A DNA stretch of 64,000 nucleotides, taken from the NCBI GenBank assembly GCA_050257855.1, contig JBLMXQ010000032.1:43856-107855 (forward strand), given 5' to 3'. The notes beneath the pieces were generated by a model. That model made no database searches and had not been told where the DNA came from. It saw nothing but the letters and a program-made list of their open reading frames with translations. This document shows, in pieces, positions 33,828 to 42,158 of the stretch (positions are counted from its first letter, which is position 1; every line of letters starts with the position of its first letter). A program made the translations under genes and the position numbers. The stretch is from JBLMXQ01 sp050257855 (lineage in GTDB: Bacteria > Acidobacteriota > Vicinamibacteria > Vicinamibacterales > CAVVIG01).

Positions 33828-34606
33828 ACGACCCTGAAGCCGATGCTGTGCGCGTAGGTGTCCGGCGGCACCTTGTGCCGGTAGCCGCAGCGCAGCATGT
33901 TGACGTCCGCGTTCACCCATGATCCCCCCCGCACGATGCGAAACGCGCCGGCGTCCGGGCCGCGCGGATCCCTCGACGCGCTGATGCTGTAGTAGTCCTC
34001 GGCGTACCAGTCCGACACCCACTCCCACACGTTGCCCACGACGTCGTAGAGACCGTACGCATTCGGCGGAAACATGCCGGTCGGCCGGGTGCCTCTCTGC
34101 GCCTTCGCGGACGCGTCGCCGAGGAAGTTCCCCTTCGACGGATCGATGTCGTTCCCCCATGGATAGCGCTGGCCTTCCGCGCCGCCGCGCGCCGCCTTCT
34201 CCCACTCGGCTTCGGTCGGCAGGCGCACGGCGCGGTCGAGCTCGCCGCTCATCCACTGACAGAACGCCACGGCGTCCTCGTAAGTGACGAGCACCACCGG
34301 ATGCGATCCGCGGCCGCTCGGCGGACGGCCGTCCGGATCCCAGACGTACGGCTCGGCGAGCTGCCGGAACTCGTCTTCCCGGCCGTTGCCGGCGATGAGC
34401 GGCAGCGCGCGAATCGCCGGCACCGGCCGCCCGGTTGCGCGGACGAAGCGCGCGTACTCGTCCTGCGTGACCGGGTACCGGCTGACGAAGAACTCGCTGA
34501 CGTACACCCGGTGCACCGGTTGTTCGTCGGCTTCGGCATCGGGCGTTCCCATCGGGAATTCGCCGGCCGGAATGCGCGCCAGGTTCAGCGGATCGGCCAG
34601 GGTCAT
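33815..34606 (-). CDS. SUMF1/EgtB/PvdO-type formylglycine-enzyme family protein
   Basis: The protein has 263 residues. FGE-sulfatase fold motifs are PAGEFPMGTPDAEADEQP, VTQDEYARFVRATG, RLPTEAEWEKAARGG, NAYGLYDVVGNVWEWVSDWY, RIVRGGSWVN and HSIGFRVV. In the C-terminal active-site segment, true formylglycine enzymes have two copper cysteines five residues apart. Here only the second is seen (LRCGYR) and the first position is Val. It is therefore probably not a sulfatase activator but another non-heme or substrate-binding member. Start ATG 34604-34606. Confidence 0.82.
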   Translation of the reverse strand: MTLADPLNLARIPAGEFPMGTPDAEADEQPVHRVYVSEFFVSRYPVTQDEYARFVRATGRPVPAIRALPLIAGNGREDEFRQLAEPYVWDPDGRPPSGRGSHPVVLVTYEDAVAFCQWMSGELDRAVRLPTEAEWEKAARGGAEGQRYPWGNDIDPSKGNFLGDASAKAQRGTRPTGMFPPNAYGLYDVVGNVWEWVSDWYAEDYYSISASRDPRGPDAGAFRIVRGGSWVNADVNMLRCGYRHKVPPDTYAHSIGFRVVCEL

Positions 34607-34669
34607 CGCGCGCGGGCTGCGGGAGACGTGCAGCGGTCGAGGCTGCAGTCGCTTGTCACCAGAAGTCAC

Positions 34670-34675
34670 AGTATA
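34670..34675 (-). promoter_or_regulatory. Candidate -10 box for the SUMF1-like gene
   Basis: TATACT on the minus strand (CACTATACTGTG), 64 bases upstream of the ATG at 34606. No convincing -35. Confidence 0.35.
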
Positions 34676-34730
34676 GTGCAGGTGAGCAGAGCCTCTTTCG
34701 CGCGAATGAACCGCGCCAGAGTGACGCCTT

Positions 34731-35921
34731 ATGCACATCGAACCGTTTGCGATGGAGCGCATGCAGTCCACCTACGAGAACCAGGTGGCGTTCAACCTGT
34801 CGGAGAGCGGCGTGCACCCGCTCCGTCTGCGCGAGCTGGTCGAGGATGCGGCGGCGCGTGACGCGCTTCTGGACGAGCCGCTCCGCTACACGCAGTCGAA
34901 CGGCACGATCCCGCTTCGTGAGGCAATCGCGGCGTTGTATCCCGGCGCGACGCCCGATCACGTCGAGGTGACCAACGGCGGCTCGGAAGCCAACTACATC
35001 ACGACGTGGAACCTGGCGGGCCCCGGCGACGAGGTCGTGATGATGGTCCCGAACTACATGCAGACCTGGGGCCTGGCGCGCGCGTTCGGGGCCGACGTCA
35101 GGGAATGGCCGCTCATGCGCGAGACCGCACCGGCGCGCTGGCGGATGGACTGCGACGCGCTCGAACGGCTCCTGACGCCGCGCACGAAGCTGATCATCAT
35201 CTGCAACCCGAACAACCCGACCGGCGCGCGCTTCGAGGCGGCCGATCTCGATCGACTGTGCGCCATCGCCGGCCGGCACGGCGCGTGGGTGCTTTCAGAC
35301 GAGATCTACCGCGGGGCCGAGCGCGACGGGCGGGAAACGCCGTCGCTCTGGGGCCGCTACGATCGCGCCATCGTGACGAGCGGGCTGTCGAAGGCCTACG
35401 GCCTCCCCGGCCTGCGCATCGGCTGGATCGTGGCGCCGCCCGCGCTGGCCGCCTCGCTCTGGTCGTACCACGACTACACGACGATCTCGCCCGGCGCGCT
35501 GAGCGATGCGCTCGCCCGCCGGGCGCTCGAGCCGGCGAGGCGCGCCCGCATCCTCGCGCGCACGCGGGCGATCCTGAACGCGAACTTCCCCGTCATGGCG
35601 GCGTGGCTCGACGCGCACGGCGGGCTCTTCAGTTATGCGCCGCCGGACGCCGGCGGAATCGTCTACGTGCGCTATCACCACCCGATCAATTCCACCGAGC
35701 TGGTCACGCGGCTGCGCGAGCGGAAGAGCGTGCTCATCGTCCCGGGCGACCACTTCGGCATGGACGGGTACCTGCGCATCGGCTACGGCGACGAGACCGA
35801 CTACATGCGGGCCGGGCTCGAGCGGCTGCACGAGCTGCTGATCGAGATCGGCGTCCCTCGACAGGCTCGCGACGTGCCGGGTTCGAACGCGAACGTCGCG
35901 GCGTCGAGCGGATCGGCATGA
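34731..35921 (+). CDS. Class I/II PLP-dependent aminotransferase
   Basis: This encodes 396 residues of fold type I. The PLP lysine is in TSGLSKAYGLPGLRIGW near residue 223. The NNPTG loop (CNPNNPTGARF) lies near 162 and the Asp/Tyr pair in LSDEIYRGAE near 188. The substrate is not predictable, though the coupling by ATGA overlap to homoserine dehydrogenase hints at the aspartate-family amino acids. The last 20 residues (VPRQARDVPGSNANVAASSG) look like a low-complexity addition, possibly repeat-derived. Confidence 0.88.
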   Translation: MHIEPFAMERMQSTYENQVAFNLSESGVHPLRLRELVEDAAARDALLDEPLRYTQSNGTIPLREAIAALYPGATPDHVEVTNGGSEANYITTWNLAGPGDEVVMMVPNYMQTWGLARAFGADVREWPLMRETAPARWRMDCDALERLLTPRTKLIIICNPNNPTGARFEAADLDRLCAIAGRHGAWVLSDEIYRGAERDGRETPSLWGRYDRAIVTSGLSKAYGLPGLRIGWIVAPPALAASLWSYHDYTTISPGALSDALARRALEPARRARILARTRAILNANFPVMAAWLDAHGGLFSYAPPDAGGIVYVRYHHPINSTELVTRLRERKSVLIVPGDHFGMDGYLRIGYGDETDYMRAGLERLHELLIEIGVPRQARDVPGSNANVAASSGSA

Positions 35922-37036
35922 GCGTCGAGCTGGATCTCGTCCTCGTCGGATTCGGCAACGTGGCCCGCCGCTTCGTCACGCTTCTCGACGAGCAGCGGTC
36001 GGTCCTCGAGGAGGCACACAATCTGCGAACACGCGTCGTCGCGATGACGACGCGGAGGCACGGAAGCGCCGTCGATCCGCACGGTCTGGACGCGGCGGCG
36101 CTGGCGGACGTCGTGCGGCGAGGGGGCACGATCGAGGGACGGAGGGGCGGTCACGTCGGCCACTCCACCGGGTTCCTGCGGCGGCTGCTGGCGACCGACC
36201 GGTTCGCCCGGCTGGCGCACGCCGGCCGCCTGGTCGTCATCGAGACGACGACGCTCGATATCGAGAGCGGACGGCCGGCGATCGATCACGTGCGCGCGGC
36301 GCTCGCGGGCGGCGCGCACGTCGTCACGGCGAACAAGGGGCCGGCCGCGTTCGCGTATCGATCGCTCGCGGCGGCGGCCGCGCGCGCCGGGCGGCGGTTT
36401 CTGTTCGAAGGCGCGGTCATGGACGGAATCCCGGTCTTCAACCTCGTGCGCGAGACGCTCCCAACGGTCCGCGTCACGGGATTCCGCGGTGTCGTGAACG
36501 CCACCACCAACTACATCCTCACCTCGATCGAGCGGGGCCAGACGTTCGGCGAGGCGCTCGCGGCCATGCAGGCGGCCGGCGTCGCCGAAGCCGACCCGTC
36601 ACTGGACGTGAAGGGATGGGACGCCGCCGCGAAGGCGAGCGTGCTGGCGAACGTGCTGCTGGACGCGCGCATGACGCCGCGCCGGATCGAGCGGGAAGGG
36701 ATCGACGAAGGGACCGGCCTGCGGGTGGCCGCGGCGCGGGCCCGGGGGCGCCGGGTCAAGCTGGTCGTACGCGGCGAGCGCGATGCGCGCGGCGTGCGGG
36801 CCCGGGTACGCCTGGAGGATCTGCCGTCGGGCGATCTGCTCGCGGAGCTCGAAGGCGAGCAGAACGCGCTCGTCCTGAACACCGATCTCCTGGGCGAGAT
36901 CGCGATCGTACAGCGCGGCTCGGGGCTGACACAGACCGCGTACGCGCTCCTGTCGGACCTGGTCGCGGTCAGCCGCCATCCCGCCGGCCGGCCGCAGCGA
37001 TCGCGGCCTCGAGCGCGGCGGGGTCGTAGCCAATGA
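35918..37036 (+). CDS. hom: Homoserine dehydrogenase
   Basis: The protein has 372 residues. NAD(P) motif VLVGFGNVARRF at residues 8-19; TANKGPAAF near 140; catalytic region NATTNYILTSIERG and DPSLDVKGWDAAAKASVL near 190-250. No C-terminal ACT domain, so feedback control by threonine at that site is not expected. It reduces aspartate semialdehyde to homoserine for Thr and Met synthesis. ATG 35918 overlaps the aminotransferase stop. Its end overlaps the converging glutaredoxin gene by 68 bases. Confidence 0.9.
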   Translation: MSVELDLVLVGFGNVARRFVTLLDEQRSVLEEAHNLRTRVVAMTTRRHGSAVDPHGLDAAALADVVRRGGTIEGRRGGHVGHSTGFLRRLLATDRFARLAHAGRLVVIETTTLDIESGRPAIDHVRAALAGGAHVVTANKGPAAFAYRSLAAAAARAGRRFLFEGAVMDGIPVFNLVRETLPTVRVTGFRGVVNATTNYILTSIERGQTFGEALAAMQAAGVAEADPSLDVKGWDAAAKASVLANVLLDARMTPRRIEREGIDEGTGLRVAAARARGRRVKLVVRGERDARGVRARVRLEDLPSGDLLAELEGEQNALVLNTDLLGEIAIVQRGSGLTQTAYALLSDLVAVSRHPAGRPQRSRPRARRGRSQ

Positions 37037-37217
37037 CGGCCTGGTCGCCGACAATCGTGAGCGGGACCGTCCGGAAGCCGCGCGCGACGAGCTCGTCGTA
37101 CGCGCGGTCGTCCTCGTCGACGTTCCTGGAGACGAACGACACGCCGGCGCGTGAAAGAAACTCTTTCACCCGTTCGCAGCTCTGTCAGGCGGTGCCGGCG
37201 TACACGATCACGGACAT
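36969..37217 (-). CDS. Glutaredoxin-like probable selenoprotein (Sec in place of first CxxC cysteine)
   Basis: Reading from ATG 37215-37217 gives MSVIVYAGTA, then UGA (37185-37187), then QSCERVKEFLSRAGV and the rest of a glutaredoxin/NrdH-like domain. The rest includes TVPLTIVGDQAVIGYDP with its cis-proline. With UGA read as selenocysteine the redox motif is UQSC and the total is 82 residues, the normal family length. Without it, translation must start at an internal GTG and loses the first strand and half of the active site. A hairpin (GTGAAAG-AGTTT-CTTTCAC, 37151-37169) starts 15 bases after the UGA, with G as second loop base, as in bacterial SECIS elements. The ribosome site GAGAGG supports the upstream ATG. 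SelA/B/C genes are not in the window. Confidence 0.8.
37151..37169 (-). promoter_or_regulatory. Bacterial SECIS-like hairpin
   Basis: Perfect 7-bp stem GTGAAAG/CTTTCAC with loop AGTTT, transcribed within the glutaredoxin mRNA. Fifteen bases separate UGA from the stem and 22 from the loop. This fits the published bSECIS rule of a short apical loop with G in its first two bases, 16-37 bases after the UGA. Confidence 0.7.
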
Positions 37218-38408
37218 ATGAGCGCACCTCTCGACGGCGTCACCGTCCTCGATCTTACCCGCGTTCTGTCGGGCCCGTACTGCACGATGATCCTGGCCGA
37301 TCAGGGCGCGCGCGTGATCAAGATCGAGCAGCCGGGCAGGGGCGACGACACCCGCGGCTGGGGGCCGCCGTTCCTGGACGGCGAGAGCGCGTACTTCCTC
37401 AGCATCAACCGCAACAAGGAGAGCGTCACGCTCGACTTCAAGCAGCCCCGCGGCCGGGCGCTGCTCGACCGGCTCATCGAACGGAGCGACGTGCTCGTCG
37501 AGAACTTCCGGCCCGGCACCCTCGACCGCCTCGGCCTCGGCTACGGCCCGCTCGCCGCGCGGCATCCCCGGCTCGTCTACTGCTCGATCTCGGGGTTCGG
37601 CCACACCGGGCCGCGATCGGCCGAGGCCGGCTACGACGCCGTGATGCAGGCGGAAGGCGGGCTGATGAGCATCACGGGCGCCGCCGACGGTCCGCCGTAC
37701 CGACTCGGCGTGGCCATTGCCGACATCGTATCGGGCATGTTCGCCGCCCAGGGGATCACGCTGGCCCTGTTCGCGCGCGAGCGCAACGGCCGCGGCCAGA
37801 AGGTGGACCTCGCGATGCTCGACTCGGTCGCCGCGCTGCTGACGTATCAGGCGGCGATCTACTTCGCGACCGGCACGGCGCCGGCGAGGATGGGGAATCG
37901 CCATCCGACGATCGTGCCGTACGAGACGTTCTCCGCGTCGGACGGCGACTTCGTGATCGCGGTCGGCAACGACGAACAGTGGCAGCGCTTCTGCGCGGCC
38001 GCCGGCCTCGACGCGCTCGCCGCCGACGATCGCTTCGCAACGAACCGCGGGCGCGTGACACACTACGAGGAGCTCAAGCCGCGGCTCGCCGAACGGCTCC
38101 GCACCGGCACGCGCGAGGGCTGGATCGCGCGCCTCAAGGCCGCGGGGGTGCCGTGCGGAGCGGTTCGCGACCTGCACGAAGTGTTCACCGACCCGCAGCT
38201 CGCCGCGCGCGGCATGGTCGCGAACGTCGATCACCCGGCGATCGGCGTGCTCCGCCTGCTCGGCGTGCCCATCAAGCTCTCCGGCACGACGGCGGCGCCG
38301 CCGGCGCCGCCGCCAACCCTCGGACAGCACACGACGAGAGTCCTTCAGGAAGATCTGGGGCTCGATCGCGGCGAGATCGACGCGCTTCGCGCGCAGGGTG
38401 TCATCTGA
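37218..38408 (+). CDS. CoA-transferase family III (CaiB/BaiF)
   Basis: This encodes 396 residues. Family motifs: GVTVLDLTRVLSGPYCTMILADQGA and IKIEQPGRGDDTRGWGPPF at the N-terminus, NRNKESVTLDFKQPRGR, and the catalytic Asp in SAEAGYDAVMQAEGGLMS near residue 140. It moves CoA between carboxylic acids; the substrate is not readable from sequence. Its ATG is immediately adjacent, head to head, to the ATG of the glutaredoxin (CATATG, 37215-37220), so its promoter lies inside that gene. Confidence 0.9.
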   Translation: MSAPLDGVTVLDLTRVLSGPYCTMILADQGARVIKIEQPGRGDDTRGWGPPFLDGESAYFLSINRNKESVTLDFKQPRGRALLDRLIERSDVLVENFRPGTLDRLGLGYGPLAARHPRLVYCSISGFGHTGPRSAEAGYDAVMQAEGGLMSITGAADGPPYRLGVAIADIVSGMFAAQGITLALFARERNGRGQKVDLAMLDSVAALLTYQAAIYFATGTAPARMGNRHPTIVPYETFSASDGDFVIAVGNDEQWQRFCAAAGLDALAADDRFATNRGRVTHYEELKPRLAERLRTGTREGWIARLKAAGVPCGAVRDLHEVFTDPQLAARGMVANVDHPAIGVLRLLGVPIKLSGTTAAPPAPPPTLGQHTTRVLQEDLGLDRGEIDALRAQGVI

Positions 38409-38836
38409 TGGAGATTGCCGACGTCAGGAAACGCGTGCTCGAGACGATCGATCGCGCCCGGCGGACGGCGGCCGGGCGCCGGACGCGCGCCGACCAGGCC
38501 GCGCGCGACTACGACCTGTTCCTCGAGCGCATCGCGACGCCGCTGTTCCGCCAGGTCGCCAACGCGCTGCGCGCCGAGGGCTACACCTGGAGCGTCTCGA
38601 CGCCATCCGGAAGCGTGCGGCTGGCATCCGATCGATCGGGAGAAGACTACATCGCCCTGACGCTCGAGACCGCCGGACCCGCGCCCGAAGTCGTCGGGCA
38701 CACGAGCCGCGCGCGGGGTCACCGCGTCATCGAGACCGAACAGCCGATCGGACGCGGCGAATCGATACCCGAACTCACCGAACAGGCGGTGCTGGATTTT
38801 CTGATGAAGGAGCTGGAGCCGTTCGTGGAAAGGTAG
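38408..38836 (+). CDS. Hypothetical protein, coupled to the CoA-transferase
   Basis: The protein has 142 residues starting at ATG 38408, overlapping the previous stop by one base (TGATG). The N-terminal half is predicted helical and basic (VRKRVLETIDRARRTAAGRRTRADQ). The C-terminal half resembles a short alpha/beta domain. No family recognised. The overlap argues for a real gene. Confidence 0.65.
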   Translation: MEIADVRKRVLETIDRARRTAAGRRTRADQAARDYDLFLERIATPLFRQVANALRAEGYTWSVSTPSGSVRLASDRSGEDYIALTLETAGPAPEVVGHTSRARGHRVIETEQPIGRGESIPELTEQAVLDFLMKELEPFVER

Positions 38837-38850
38837 GGATTCGAGCGGAG

Positions 38851-40824
38851 TCACGCCAGCCGTTCGACGAACGACGTGTCGATCCCCTGGCGGCCGAGGG
38901 CGGCGACGAGGCCGACGCGGTCGGTGGATCGCCGATACGCCTCGCGCGTGTCCACCGCGCCTGACTGCACCAGCGCGAGCAGCGCGCCGTTGAGCGACAC
39001 CATGCCCTGCCTGCGGCCGCTTTCGATCGCCAACGGCAGCTGGGACGTCTTGCCCTCCGCGATGATGCCGGCGACGGCCGGCGTGTTCAGCAGCACTTCG
39101 CGCGCCGGCGCCCTGCCACCGGCCATCTTCGGCACCAGTACCTGCGCGACGACGCCGCGCAGGGCGTCGGCGAGCGTCAACTGGGCCCGGCTCCGCTCCT
39201 CCGGGGGGTACGCGTCGAGGATCGTCTCCACCGCCCCCGTCACCGACTGTGCCGTCATCGCCGCGATGACCAGGTGACCGGAGGCGGCCGCCTCGAGCGC
39301 AACGCTCATCTGCGCGAGTGTCTTCAGTTCCTCGATGACCAGGACATCGGGACCTTCGCGCAGGGCGTCGCGCGCGGCGGCCGCCATTCTGTTGCCGTCC
39401 CCCTGGACCTCGCGCTGGCTGATCAACGCCTGTCGCCTGTCGTGAACGAAACGAATCTCGTTCTCGATGGTGATGACGTGATCGCGGCGCGTACGGTTGA
39501 TCAGGTCCACGAGGGCCGACACGAGCACGCTCTTGCCGCTCGAACGAGGCCCGGTGACGAGCACCAGGCCCTCGAGTTCGGCTGCCAGCGCCTGAATCTC
39601 ATGCGACAGCCCGAGATCGTCGGCTGACGCCGGCCGCAGCGAGAGCAGCCGGAAGACACCGCCGACGCCGCGCTGGTCGCGGTAGCTCATGCACCGGACC
39701 CGCCCCACATCGGGCACGGTGCAGGTCCATTCCGAATCCGTCCCGCGCTGCAGCTCCGCGCGGTTGCGTTCCGGCATCGCCTCGAGCAGCAGCCCCTCGA
39801 TGTCGGCCGACGCGAGCGACGGTTCGCTCTCGAGCGTCCGGATCTCGGCGTCCACCCGCAGGCATGGCGGCAGGTTCGAGGCGAGGTACAGGACGGACGC
39901 GCCGCGTGCCGCCGCAATCCGCAGCAGGCGGTCGAGCGCGTTCCCCGGCGCGGCCGTCTGCGCCGCCGGGGTGCGCAGCGGCGGACGGGCGAGCGGCAGG
40001 ACGACCGCTGGCCGACTCGGCTCGCCGGACGGTGCTTCCGCCTCGACCGCGGGGGCGGCCGGCTCCGTGACCGGCGGCTCCGAGACCTCCGGGGCCGGCT
40101 CGGCAAGCCACATATCAGACGCAGCCCATGACGTTGCGTCCGCCGGCTCGATGATCGAGCCCGGGACTCGTGCCGACGCCTCCGGTGCCGGGGCGCCCGA
40201 CGTGCCGGGACCGCTCGCCTGCGGCGCCGGGGTCGGCGCGGTCCAGTAGTCAATCGGCTCGGGAGAAACGATCGCCACGGGCGCAGGAGCTGACGCAAAC
40301 GTCTCGTCGGCGGCAATGGGCTCGAGGGGCGCATCCTCTGCATCGACGACGACCAACTGCTCGTCCTCGATGCTCTGCACGTAGCCTCCGAGCTGGCCGA
40401 CGAGCTGCTCGAGGCCGTCCCATTGCTGCTTTGGCGTTCGATCCGGCGCTTCCCCGGCCAGATCGTCGTTCGACGGCCGACCTTCGTCCGGCGGGCGGTC
40501 GCCCGCCGGGACGCGTCGCCGCCGAATTTCCATCCAGAGGTCGTCGCCGCCGCGGGCCGCGACGACGGTGAAACGGTCGTCCGGGTAGTCGGGAGGGCTC
40601 GGCAGCTCGTATTGAATCGCGCCGAACTCGTCCAGGGCCTGCCGGGACTCCGCGGGCACGAGCTGATGGAGCATCTCGATGGCCGCCTCGAAGGTCAGGC
40701 TGTGCGTCCCCAGGGGCACCTGCCCCTCCGGCCCCATGACGTACGGAGTCTCGCCGACCTGGATGACCAGGGCCGTGCCGTCGAGCTTCGTGATCGTGTG
40801 GAGAAGGGACTGGGCCAGACTCAT
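38851..40824 (-). CDS. PilT-like ATPase with extra N-terminal domain
   Basis: This encodes 657 residues. Residues 1-110 resemble a degenerate PilT N-terminal or FrzS-like domain (LDGTALVIQVGETPYVMG). Residues 110-295 are a Pro/Ala/Glu-rich linker. From about 300 comes a complete PilT fold with Walker A GPRSSGKS near 425, Asp/Glu boxes ITIENEIRFVH and VLVIEELK, and the PilT C-terminal GMVSLNGALLALVQSG. It probably powers pilus retraction or a related secretion step. No other pilus genes are in the window. Antisense frames are shadows. Confidence 0.85.
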   Translation of the reverse strand: MSLAQSLLHTITKLDGTALVIQVGETPYVMGPEGQVPLGTHSLTFEAAIEMLHQLVPAESRQALDEFGAIQYELPSPPDYPDDRFTVVAARGGDDLWMEIRRRRVPAGDRPPDEGRPSNDDLAGEAPDRTPKQQWDGLEQLVGQLGGYVQSIEDEQLVVVDAEDAPLEPIAADETFASAPAPVAIVSPEPIDYWTAPTPAPQASGPGTSGAPAPEASARVPGSIIEPADATSWAASDMWLAEPAPEVSEPPVTEPAAPAVEAEAPSGEPSRPAVVLPLARPPLRTPAAQTAAPGNALDRLLRIAAARGASVLYLASNLPPCLRVDAEIRTLESEPSLASADIEGLLLEAMPERNRAELQRGTDSEWTCTVPDVGRVRCMSYRDQRGVGGVFRLLSLRPASADDLGLSHEIQALAAELEGLVLVTGPRSSGKSVLVSALVDLINRTRRDHVITIENEIRFVHDRRQALISQREVQGDGNRMAAAARDALREGPDVLVIEELKTLAQMSVALEAAASGHLVIAAMTAQSVTGAVETILDAYPPEERSRAQLTLADALRGVVAQVLVPKMAGGRAPAREVLLNTPAVAGIIAEGKTSQLPLAIESGRRQGMVSLNGALLALVQSGAVDTREAYRRSTDRVGLVAALGRQGIDTSFVERLA

Positions 40825-40914
40825 GCCTTTGTTGAGTGTCGGCTCGAAAGAGCCGGAACGTTAGCAGGGTCCGCGCCAGAATCGGGCTCTTTCGGGATCC
40901 CGTCCCCGGGGTGT

Positions 40915-41373
40915 CTAGCGCCGGTTCCGGCCGGGCGCATAGGGCGCGGTGTCCTTCCGAGCCTCGACCTCGTACACGCGGACGAGCTCGACGAGCTTGT
41001 ACCCGCGGGTCTGGTACGGGGGCACCACACGCTCGGTCCGCAGGTACTGCAGCATGCCTTCGTCGGCATAGTCCGGAGGGCCGATTTCCTCGATCGCGGC
41101 GAGGGCAGCCTCCAGCCGGGCTATTGTCATCGTCTTGTCGGTCACGGTCCGCCAGCCCGGGAGCAGACCGAAGCGCCGGATGCGCTCCAGGCGGCGGGCT
41201 GTCGCGAAGCAGACGTACACCTCGTTGCTGATGAAGTTGTAGTCGGCCTCTGACCGGCTCGCGGGCGCGTCCTCGACGCGCACGAGCGCCACGCCCTCGA
41301 TCTGCCGCAGTGTGTTCACCAGGAGCTGAGTGAACAGCCCCTCGCCGCTCCAGTTGGACGTGTCGACCGTCAT
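40915..41373 (-). CDS. Hypothetical protein downstream of menG
   Basis: This encodes 152 residues from ATG 41371-41373, overlapping the menG stop (ATGA). No signal peptide or membrane segment. Mixed alpha/beta; FISNEVYVCFATARRLERIRRFG and LAAIEEIGPPDYADEGMLQYL are the most structured parts. Not recognised. The coupling to menG suggests joint expression only. Confidence 0.65.
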   Translation of the reverse strand: MTVDTSNWSGEGLFTQLLVNTLRQIEGVALVRVEDAPASRSEADYNFISNEVYVCFATARRLERIRRFGLLPGWRTVTDKTMTIARLEAALAAIEEIGPPDYADEGMLQYLRTERVVPPYQTRGYKLVELVRVYEVEARKDTAPYAPGRNRR

Positions 41374-42077
41374 TTGAACCCGTGGTGGATGGCCATCAGC
41401 CCGCCGAGCACCGGGTAGTGCTGGACCCGGCTGAATCCGTGTGCGCGCATCAGCCCTGACACGGCGCTGGCGCCGGGATAGGTCCGAATCGAGGCCGGGA
41501 TGTACCGGTACGTATCGGGATCGCGATGGAGCAGCCAGCCGAGCGCGCCGCCCACGACCGCCAGGTACATCAGATACAGACCCCGGATGAAAGCGTTCGG
41601 CGGCCGATCGAAATCGAGCACCAGCAGCTGTCCGCCCGGCTTCAGCACGCGCACGATCTCGTCGATGGCGACGCTCAGGTCGGACACGTTGCGCAGCCCG
41701 TAGCCGGTCGTGACGAGATCGAACGACGCCGGTACCACCGGCAGCGCACACATGTCGCCCACCAGGAACGCGGCGCGACGGCCCTCCGCCTTGCCGCGCG
41801 CGAGCTCGATCATGCGCGGCGTGATGTCGAGGCCGACGACGCTGGCGCCCCGGGCGGCCAGCGCGTACGCGATGTCGCCGGTGCCGGTCGCCAGGTCCAG
41901 CGCGCGCGTGCCGGTTCCCGGCGCGGCGAGATCGACGAGGCGCTGCTTCCACCGGCGATCGCGGCCGTACGACAGCACGACCGTGATCAGATCGTAGCGA
42001 TCCGCGATCGTCGCAAACAAGGCACGGACGTACCGTCCCTTTCCGTCAGGCGTGGCGATCCGGTCGCGAAGGTACAT
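41370..42077 (-). CDS. menG: Demethylmenaquinone methyltransferase
   Basis: The protein has 235 residues and is a UbiE/MenG SAM methyltransferase. Motif I ALDLATGTGDIAYALAARGA near 58, VGLDITPRMIELARGKA, GDMCALPV, and the post-motif TTGYGLRNVSDLSVAIDEIVRVLKPGG. It methylates the ring in the last step of menaquinone synthesis, consistent with the futalosine genes mqnE and mqnD in this window. Divergent from the DtxR-type gene. Confidence 0.92.
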   Translation of the reverse strand: MYLRDRIATPDGKGRYVRALFATIADRYDLITVVLSYGRDRRWKQRLVDLAAPGTGTRALDLATGTGDIAYALAARGASVVGLDITPRMIELARGKAEGRRAAFLVGDMCALPVVPASFDLVTTGYGLRNVSDLSVAIDEIVRVLKPGGQLLVLDFDRPPNAFIRGLYLMYLAVVGGALGWLLHRDPDTYRYIPASIRTYPGASAVSGLMRAHGFSRVQHYPVLGGLMAIHHGFK

Positions 42078-42158
42078 CGCGTGGGATGATAGCGCGCCCG
42101 GACCCGCAGGGTGGTCCTCGCCCTCACCTCCTGCCGGGAGCAGCTAGAATGGCGGGAG

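Noticed and set aside
35858..35921. Palindromic insert at the aminotransferase C-terminus
   Set aside because: GTCCCTCGACAGGCTCG looks repeat-like but no second copy was found in the window.
37185..37187. UGA in the glutaredoxin as a plain nonsense mutation
   Set aside because: It replaces exactly the first redox cysteine, the rest is under normal constraint and a SECIS-like hairpin follows; read error still has to be excluded.
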